A stretch of 64,000 nucleotides of DNA, from assembly GCA_017509255.1 (NCBI GenBank), contig JAFWQA010000011.1, positions 1 to 64,000 on the forward strand, written 5' to 3'. The DNA comes from Clostridia bacterium (GTDB taxonomy: Bacteria > Bacillota > Clostridia > Christensenellales > Aristaeellaceae). The translations under genes and the position numbers were made by a program. The notes under the pieces were generated by a model that ran no database searches, was not told the origin of the DNA, and was given only the letters and a program-made list of their open reading frames with translations. This document shows positions 58,849 to 64,000 of the stretch, one piece after another; position 1 is the stretch's first letter; each line of letters opens with the position of its first letter.

Positions 58849-61818
58849 TCATCCGAAGAGCCAGGCCCGCGCCTGCTCCGGCGTCAGCGCCGCCGTGACG
58901 ATCTCAAAGGGCCCGTAGGCCAGCGTGTCCGTTTCACCCGCTTCATCCTCCGTCAGGGTCAGGAGCCGCGCCGGGAACGGCAGCTTCAGCTCCCCGCGCC
59001 GGCCGTCCTGCTCCGTCAGGCGCAGGATGACGCTCCGCCCGTCCTCCGACTGCTTCAGGCTCTGCAGGAACAGGGAGCCCGTGTCCGGCCAGCGGACCGC
59101 CGGCAGCTCGCAGCGCCGCAGCGGGGTATTGTATTCCAGCGCCAGGCGGTTGATGCCCGCCTCCACGGCGCCGCCGTCATGGAAGACGGTCAGGTAGCCG
59201 AAGGTATGCTCCCCGCGGTCGGACAGCAGGTCCGGCCGGCAGGTGGCGCGCAGCAGGCTGAGGGACAGGCGGTTGTCCTGAATGCCGACGCCGTAGCGGC
59301 CGTTGTTCACCACGGCCACACCGCCGCCCGTTTCGCTCAGGTCCACCCACTTGTGGTGGCAGACTTCGAAGCGGGCCTGCTGCCAGCCCGTGTTCCGGTT
59401 CGTTTCCCGGGGCAGGAAGCCGGCGCCGAGGTCGCACAGCGCGTAGGGCGCGCGGACATTGCACTCGAACTCCGCTTTGGCCAGTACATGGTCCTCCCGC
59501 CAGGAGACCGTATAGTCCGTTTCCACAAAGCGCTGCCCGCGGAAGAAGCGGATCCGCCGCGTAAAGACGCTCTTTTCCGTCGCCAGCTCGCAGAGGAAGA
59601 CCGCCGTTTCCCCGTCCGCCTTTTCCGGTCGCAGCGGCGCGCGCACCGTCAGGGGCAGCTCCGTCTCCCGGTAGGTGGGCAGGATGTCCCACGCGTCATA
59701 GTTCCCGGGCACGTCCCGGAAAAGCCGCAGGACGTTGAACGCGCCCCGGACGTATTCCCTTCCGCCCGCGTCCTTCACGGACGCGAAGCTTCCGTCCTCC
59801 GTCACCAGCACGCGCAGGCAGCCGGTATCCACCAGCAGCCCGGCCTGCGTTTTTTCCGTGCGGAGCCAGGCGTCCGTCCGCGCGGGCGCGGGCCGGACCG
59901 GGGACAGCGCGGGCATCTCCCCGCGCAGGAAGCTGCCCCGCTCGCCGCAGTGCAGCTCCTCCCCGGCCGGGTCCGGCAGGAAGGCGAAGCCTTCACGGGC
60001 AAAGGGCAGAGTGTTCCAGGGCGCGCCGCCCGGTCCGAGCAGCGCGGCGCAGTCAGCGCCGATCTTCGCGTAATCCGCCATGGCGTCCTCGTAGACCGGC
60101 CGGATATGGCTGCCGGGCAGGATGTCATGGAACTGGTTGATGAGCAGGGTCTTCCAGGCCGCGCGCAGCTCCCGCGCCGGATACTCCGACCCGCGCAGCC
60201 ACCTCAGCGCGGAGATCAGCTCCGCGTCCCGCAGCAGCAGCTCCAGCCGGCGGTTGTTCTTTTTCAGGTCCGCTTTCGTGGTGAAGGTGCCGCGGTGCAT
60301 TTCCAGATACAGCTCCCCGTCCCAGACGGCGAGCTTTTTATCCGGCGTGAAGCTCTGCTTCAGGTATTCCTCCCCGCCCGTTACGCGGATCTCCGGCAGC
60401 GCCGAGACCCTGCCGAGGCGCTCCACGGTCTTCATCATTTCCTCCGTCACGCCGCTGCCGCCGTCGCCGTAGCCGTACATGCACAGCGTGTCGATGCCGG
60501 AATCCTTGTCCTGATAGGCATTCCAGTTTTCCATGATCTCCGTGGGCAGCGCCGCCGTGATGAAGTGCGTCGGCGGCACGCAGGCATAGACCTCGCTGCC
60601 GTCCAGCCCGCGCCAGAGAAAGCTGTTGTGCGGGAAGCGGTTCGTGTCGTTCCAGGTGGACATCTTGTTGGAGACAAAATATTCGATGCCGCTCTTTTTC
60701 AGGATCTGCGGCAGGACCGCGCTGTTGCCGAACACGTCCGGGAGCCAGCAGTTGGTGCAGGCCCTGCCGAAGCGGCTGCGGAAGTACAGCTGCCCGTACA
60801 GGAACTGACGGATCAGGCTCTCCGCCCCCGGCAGGTTGCAGTCAGACTCGACGTACATGCCGCCCGCCGGCTCAAACTGCCCGGTCTTCACCTTTTCCCT
60901 GACGCGCTCAAAGAGCTCCGGATAATACTTTTCCAGCGTCTCGAACAGATAGGCCTGGGTGTGGGTATAGCGCAGGGCGGGATACCGGTCCATCAGCTCC
61001 AGCTGGATCAGGCAGGTGCGCGCGTTTTTCTGCACGGCATGGTGCCGCCGCCAGTAATACGCGATATCCAGATGCGAGTGCGCCACCAGCGCCACGCCCC
61101 CCGCTCCGCGGTACCGCCGGTTTTCGTACAGCTCCCGCCGGAGGTACTCCCGGGCTTCCTTCAGCCCCGTCCGGCTTTCGTAATCCACCAGGGACAGCGC
61201 GTGGTACAGCCGGTCCGACACCAGGGCGGTATAGTCCTCGTCAAACGCGCCGCCCCGCAGGATGTTCAGGAACAGGTTCGCGTCCCAGTACAGCTCCGCC
61301 GCGTCCTCATTGAGCGTGACAAAGAAGCCGCCCTGGAAGACCTGGCGGCAGCCCTTGAGGCGGATCGCGTCCTCATTCCGGTCATCATCCGGCTTGGAGC
61401 GGTTGTAGCCTTCTATTTCAAAGAGATAACGGCCGTCCTCCGCGGGCGGAAGCACCAGCGTGTCCCGGTTCGGATCGATCCCCCCGGTCAGGCGGCCGTT
61501 CACGCGCACCAGCATCTCGGCCGCGGTGGCCAGCCTCAGGCGGACCTCCTTTTCCCCGCGGAATTCCGGCGGCAGCACCGCCTCCGCCCGCAGGAAGGCC
61601 GTGCCGTCCGGCGTGAAATACTCGTCGCCCCGGCGCAGCGGCCGGGGCGCTTCGTCATCCATCTCATAGGTGTCGTCCCCGGTCTGGCGGCCCTCCTGCA
61701 CGGTCCAGGAGGTGATCTCCGCGCTGCGGCCGATCATCATCGCGCGCAGCCAGCGGACGCGGACGGCCGTCCATTCATCCGGCAGCATGGAGCGCCGGAT
61801 CACCTTGACATGTGCCAT
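58849..61818 (-). CDS. GH38 alpha-mannosidase
   Basis: A 989-residue enzyme. An N-terminal beta-domain (about 1-235) precedes the GH38 barrel with zinc motif AHSHLDIAYYW (247-251), the nucleophile D361 in NCWLPDVFGNSAVLPQIL, and FLWRGLDGSEVYACVPPTHF. The C-terminal mannosidase beta-domains run to the end (RRIRFFRGQRFVETDYTVSW). The length equals the bacterial/vacuolar alpha-mannosidase type. It has no signal peptide, so it acts on imported oligosaccharides. It lies between the other GH38 gene and the NifU-like gene (7-base gap), in one operon with a glycyl-radical system. Confidence 0.92.
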   Translation of the reverse strand: MAHVKVIRRSMLPDEWTAVRVRWLRAMMIGRSAEITSWTVQEGRQTGDDTYEMDDEAPRPLRRGDEYFTPDGTAFLRAEAVLPPEFRGEKEVRLRLATAAEMLVRVNGRLTGGIDPNRDTLVLPPAEDGRYLFEIEGYNRSKPDDDRNEDAIRLKGCRQVFQGGFFVTLNEDAAELYWDANLFLNILRGGAFDEDYTALVSDRLYHALSLVDYESRTGLKEAREYLRRELYENRRYRGAGGVALVAHSHLDIAYYWRRHHAVQKNARTCLIQLELMDRYPALRYTHTQAYLFETLEKYYPELFERVREKVKTGQFEPAGGMYVESDCNLPGAESLIRQFLYGQLYFRSRFGRACTNCWLPDVFGNSAVLPQILKKSGIEYFVSNKMSTWNDTNRFPHNSFLWRGLDGSEVYACVPPTHFITAALPTEIMENWNAYQDKDSGIDTLCMYGYGDGGSGVTEEMMKTVERLGRVSALPEIRVTGGEEYLKQSFTPDKKLAVWDGELYLEMHRGTFTTKADLKKNNRRLELLLRDAELISALRWLRGSEYPARELRAAWKTLLINQFHDILPGSHIRPVYEDAMADYAKIGADCAALLGPGGAPWNTLPFAREGFAFLPDPAGEELHCGERGSFLRGEMPALSPVRPAPARTDAWLRTEKTQAGLLVDTGCLRVLVTEDGSFASVKDAGGREYVRGAFNVLRLFRDVPGNYDAWDILPTYRETELPLTVRAPLRPEKADGETAVFLCELATEKSVFTRRIRFFRGQRFVETDYTVSWREDHVLAKAEFECNVRAPYALCDLGAGFLPRETNRNTGWQQARFEVCHHKWVDLSETGGGVAVVNNGRYGVGIQDNRLSLSLLRATCRPDLLSDRGEHTFGYLTVFHDGGAVEAGINRLALEYNTPLRRCELPAVRWPDTGSLFLQSLKQSEDGRSVILRLTEQDGRRGELKLPFPARLLTLTEDEAGETDTLAYGPFEIVTAALTPEQARAWLFG

Positions 61819-61825
61819 TTCTGCC

Positions 61826-62065
61826 TCACTTTCTCCACAGGAAGGGTTCCCGGGTCACCGAGAGCTCCGGCCGGACGCCGGTTCGCTTTTCCGCCCCGTC
61901 CGCGACCCATTTCAGGCAGCGGTCCAGCGCCGCGCAGCGGGCGCACTCCCCTTTGGCGGTCAGGCGCAGCGTTCTCCCTTCCTCGCCGTCATAGTCCAGC
62001 CAGCCGCCGTCCGCGCGGACCCGGGGCGCGACCCGCTCCCGCAGATATTCCTCCCAGCGCGTCAT
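61826..62065 (-). CDS. NifU C-terminal-like small iron-sulfur protein
   Basis: A 79-residue protein resembling the NifU/Nfu C-terminal scaffold: VAPRVRADGGWLDYDG corresponds to the IRPxLxxDGG motif, and GECARCAALDRC carries a CxxC plus a third Cys. Nfu domains hand over [4Fe-4S] clusters. It sits between the activase and mannosidase genes, 27 bases from the activase stop, suggesting a dedicated cluster donor or a small electron carrier for the radical-SAM activase. The similarity is short and the assignment moderate. Confidence 0.6.
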   Translation of the reverse strand: MTRWEEYLRERVAPRVRADGGWLDYDGEEGRTLRLTAKGECARCAALDRCLKWVADGAEKRTGVRPELSVTREPFLWRK

Positions 62066-62092
62066 GCGTTTCCCTCCGTTTTCCTTCCCGTT

Positions 62093-62983
62093 TCAGCCGA
62101 GCCGGACGGGCTTCCGGCACAGCCCCCGCAGGGCTGCTGCCCAGCCTTCCTTTTCCCCCTGCTCCGGCGGCGTGAAGCCGTCCGGCGGCAGGCCCAGCTT
62201 TTTCCTTTTATCGTTGCCGATATTATGATACGGCAAAAGGTCCACCGCTTCAATACCCTTCATGCTGTCCGCCAGGGCGGCGATCCCCGCCAGGTGCTCC
62301 GGGGAATCGTTGACGCCCGGGATCAGCGGGCAGCGCAGGACGATCCTCGCACCGGCCGCGTCCAGCCGGCGCAGGCGCTCCCGCACGGGCGCGTTGTCCT
62401 CCCCGGTCAGGAGCCGGTGCTTTTCCGGGTCCGTTTCCTTCCAGTCGCAGAGCCACAGGTCCACGGCGTCCAGCAGGCTGTCCACGGCGTCCGCCGGGGC
62501 AAAGAGCGACGTCTCCACCGCGGAGGGGATCCCCCTCCGCCTGAGAAGCAGCGCCGTCTCCTTCACAAAGGCCGCCTGCAGCAGCGGCTCCCCGCCGGTA
62601 AAGGTCGCGCCGCCGCGCCCCCGGAAAAAGGGCCGGTCCCGCTCGATGCGCGCCGCCGCCGCCTCCGGAGTGACGCGCCGTCCCTTCATGACGCTGGCGC
62701 CGGCCGGGCAGGCCCGGACGCAGGCGCCGCAGCCGACACAGGCCGCGCCGTCCGTCCGCCAGGAGCCGTCCTCCGCCCGCAGGCCCTTCGGACAGGCCCG
62801 GGCGCAGGCGCCGCAGTGAACGCAGCGCGCCGCGAACCACATCGCCTGCGGCGTTCCCGACAGCGTCTCCGGGTTGTGGCACCAGGGACAGCGCAGCGGG
62901 CAGCCCTTGAGAAACACCGCGGTGCGGATGCCGGGACCGTCATTGAGCGAAAAGCTCAGGATATCCGTAATGATCCCGTTCAT
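62093..62983 (-). CDS. Glycyl-radical enzyme activating protein (radical SAM)
   Basis: A 296-residue activase. The radical-SAM motif CPLRCPWC (CxxxCxxC) lies in FLKGCPLRCPWCHNPETLSG. An inserted bacterial ferredoxin domain (about residues 52-95) carries two cluster motifs, CVHCGACARACP and CVGCGACVRACP, as in activases of non-PFL glycyl-radical enzymes (glycerol/diol dehydratase, choline lyase, HPA decarboxylase). The SAM strand is FTGGEPLLQ. The target enzyme is the adjacent gene 11 bases upstream. Confidence 0.93.
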   Translation of the reverse strand: MNGIITDILSFSLNDGPGIRTAVFLKGCPLRCPWCHNPETLSGTPQAMWFAARCVHCGACARACPKGLRAEDGSWRTDGAACVGCGACVRACPAGASVMKGRRVTPEAAAARIERDRPFFRGRGGATFTGGEPLLQAAFVKETALLLRRRGIPSAVETSLFAPADAVDSLLDAVDLWLCDWKETDPEKHRLLTGEDNAPVRERLRRLDAAGARIVLRCPLIPGVNDSPEHLAGIAALADSMKGIEAVDLLPYHNIGNDKRKKLGLPPDGFTPPEQGEKEGWAAALRGLCRKPVRLG

Positions 62984-62994
62984 GATCTCCTACC

Positions 62995-64000
62995 TCAGTA
63001 CATGGTCCGGTGCAGCACGTCCTGCTGCGTGCCCGGATCCAGTTCCGTAAAGCGCGCGCTGAAGCCTCCGACCCGGACGAACAGGTTCGGATATTTCTCC
63101 GGATGCGCCATCGCGTCCTCCATATCCCCGGGATTCATCACGCTGACGTTCAGGGAAAGGATCCCCAGATCCCAGGCCGCGTCGATCAGGTCGTTCAGCT
63201 CATCCCGGTGGCGGACGAACAGGTCCCGGCTGAGCTTCAGGTTCTGGGCCGTGCCCGCCGTGAGGGACATGTCTGTCGAGGCCATGGAGCGGATCAGGCT
63301 GGTCAGCCCGCTGCGGTCCATGCCGGCCATGGGGCCGTTGCCGTTGGACAGATAGGTGTATGCCCTGCGCCCGTCCGCCGTGGCCAGCGTTTTCCGGCCC
63401 AGCACGACGTTCGCGTCATTGTTGATCATGACCACCAGGTAGGAGCTAAGGCCCTGCTTTTCCGCCTGCGCGGCGGTGAACTCAAAGATGTGCCGGTCGA
63501 TCTCCCCGGCCATGCCGTCCGCGGCGGGATCGTCATTGCCGAACTTCGGGCAGGCCAGCAGCTTCGCGCGCCATTCCTCCGCGCCCTCGAAATCCCGGTC
63601 CAGGATCTCCCTGAGCTCCCGGAGGGAAAGCAGCTTCTGCTCATAGACCAGGCTGCGGATCGCCGTCAGGCTGTCCGCAGCGGTGATGTTCCCGTAGGTC
63701 TCATAGGTGCCCGCCAGATAGCGGATACCGCCGTCGATCGCCGCCCGGCCCCGGGCGACGCAGTCCTTCAGGAGCAGGCTCATCATCAGCATGGCGCCGC
63801 TGTCCCGGACGGTATCGTACACGAGGCGCTGATGCCGCGCGGCCAGCTCCGTGAAGTATTCCACCTGCTTTTTATAGGCCGCCAGCAGCTTCTCAAAGGT
63901 ATCGAAGTCCTCCGGCGCTCCCAGGTCCAGCCCGTGCTCCTTGCCGTCCACCGGGTCCCGGCCCCCGTGCAGGGTCACCTCCAGCGCCTTCGCCAGATTG
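62995..64000 (-). CDS. Glycyl-radical enzyme (PFL-like), N-terminal part beyond the right edge
   Basis: The last 335 codons of a glycyl-radical enzyme, with the frame still open at 64000. The radical loop is FVRVGGFSARF (glycine in the RVxG[FY] position). Other conserved parts are TADGRRAYTYLSNGNGPMAG and SLNVSVMNPGDMEDAMAHPE. The PFL-specific RVSGYAVKF end is not matched exactly (FSARF). The catalytic Cys region lies outside the window. The dedicated activase with extra clusters shows that this is not the housekeeping PFL, which is at 25.2 kb. The substrate is unknown. The mannosidase neighbours suggest a link to sugar or polyol catabolism. Confidence 0.88.
   Translation of the reverse strand, partial: NLAKALEVTLHGGRDPVDGKEHGLDLGAPEDFDTFEKLLAAYKKQVEYFTELAARHQRLVYDTVRDSGAMLMMSLLLKDCVARGRAAIDGGIRYLAGTYETYGNITAADSLTAIRSLVYEQKLLSLRELREILDRDFEGAEEWRAKLLACPKFGNDDPAADGMAGEIDRHIFEFTAAQAEKQGLSSYLVVMINNDANVVLGRKTLATADGRRAYTYLSNGNGPMAGMDRSGLTSLIRSMASTDMSLTAGTAQNLKLSRDLFVRHRDELNDLIDAAWDLGILSLNVSVMNPGDMEDAMAHPEKYPNLFVRVGGFSARFTELDPGTQQDVLHRTMY

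Noticed and set aside
1-64000. Complete insertion sequences, tRNA or rRNA genes
   Set aside because: No transposase gene, no tRNA cloverleaf with a GTTCRANYC T-arm and no rRNA-like stretch was found. The only mobility genes are the broken integrase and the excisionase.

Overview
The window looks like chromosome from an anaerobic, GC-rich member of the Clostridia, probably a gut or rumen organism. The evidence is a pyruvate formate-lyase system under an Fnr/Crp-type regulator, a second glycyl-radical enzyme, a flavoredoxin-rubredoxin fusion, host/plant glycan hydrolases (GH78, two GH38) and Firmicutes-style AGGAGG ribosome binding sites. The genus assignment is not supported by any marker gene here. 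No rRNA, tRNA, CRISPR array or complete insertion sequence was seen.

The window has two compositionally different parts. The left 14.4 kb is visibly poorer in GC and rich in broken genes. It starts with a gene running off the left edge and a GmrSD/DUF262 remnant. Next come an MBL-fold gene and the 3' part of a ribose-type ABC permease, both on the minus strand. At about 2386-2403 the permease meets, head to head, a fucose-isomerase-like gene that has also lost its N-terminus, so this is an inversion or chimera breakpoint. The isomerase leads a plus-strand sugar operon (split transketolase, FGGY kinase, RbsD/FucU mutarotase, PfkB kinase) that resembles the logic of the apulose-4-phosphate transketolase route. 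After it come a collapsed tyrosine integrase, a stress island (FtsH, Hsp20, YitT protein), a small ORF and a Tn916-like excisionase: the remains of an integrative element. A 31-bp direct repeat lies at 0.27 and 12.82 kb. Two overlapping TIR-domain genes close this part.

From about 14.45 kb to the right edge the DNA is GC-rich and densely packed with intact genes. In order: a membrane MutS-like ATPase; MsrA; a polar amino-acid ABC transporter; the TldD/TldE protease pair; a PspC/DUF4097 envelope-stress pair; the fnr-pflB-pflA-cbiK cluster with two perfect TTGAT-N4-ATCAA boxes; an ABC exporter; an ECF-like sigma factor with a tiny membrane partner and signal peptidase I; an esterase, a Cas4-like nuclease and secreted proteins; oligoendopeptidase, esterase and nitroreductase; an acyltransferase/membrane-protein pair; GH78 rhamnosidase; a second ABC exporter; PncB; GpsA; two MATE exporters; Hrb rubredoxin; and CysK with an Rrf2 regulator. 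The right end is a minus-strand cluster of glycyl-radical enzyme (cut by the edge), its activase, a NifU-like mini-protein and two GH38 alpha-mannosidases.

The most notable points are the reciprocal truncation at 2.4 kb, the unassigned split-transketolase sugar pathway, the TIR pair beside mobile-element debris, the glycyl-radical/mannosidase cluster, an Fnr-like protein without the cluster cysteines but with matching operator boxes, and a recurring leader design in which terminators and promoters are nested just before start codons.
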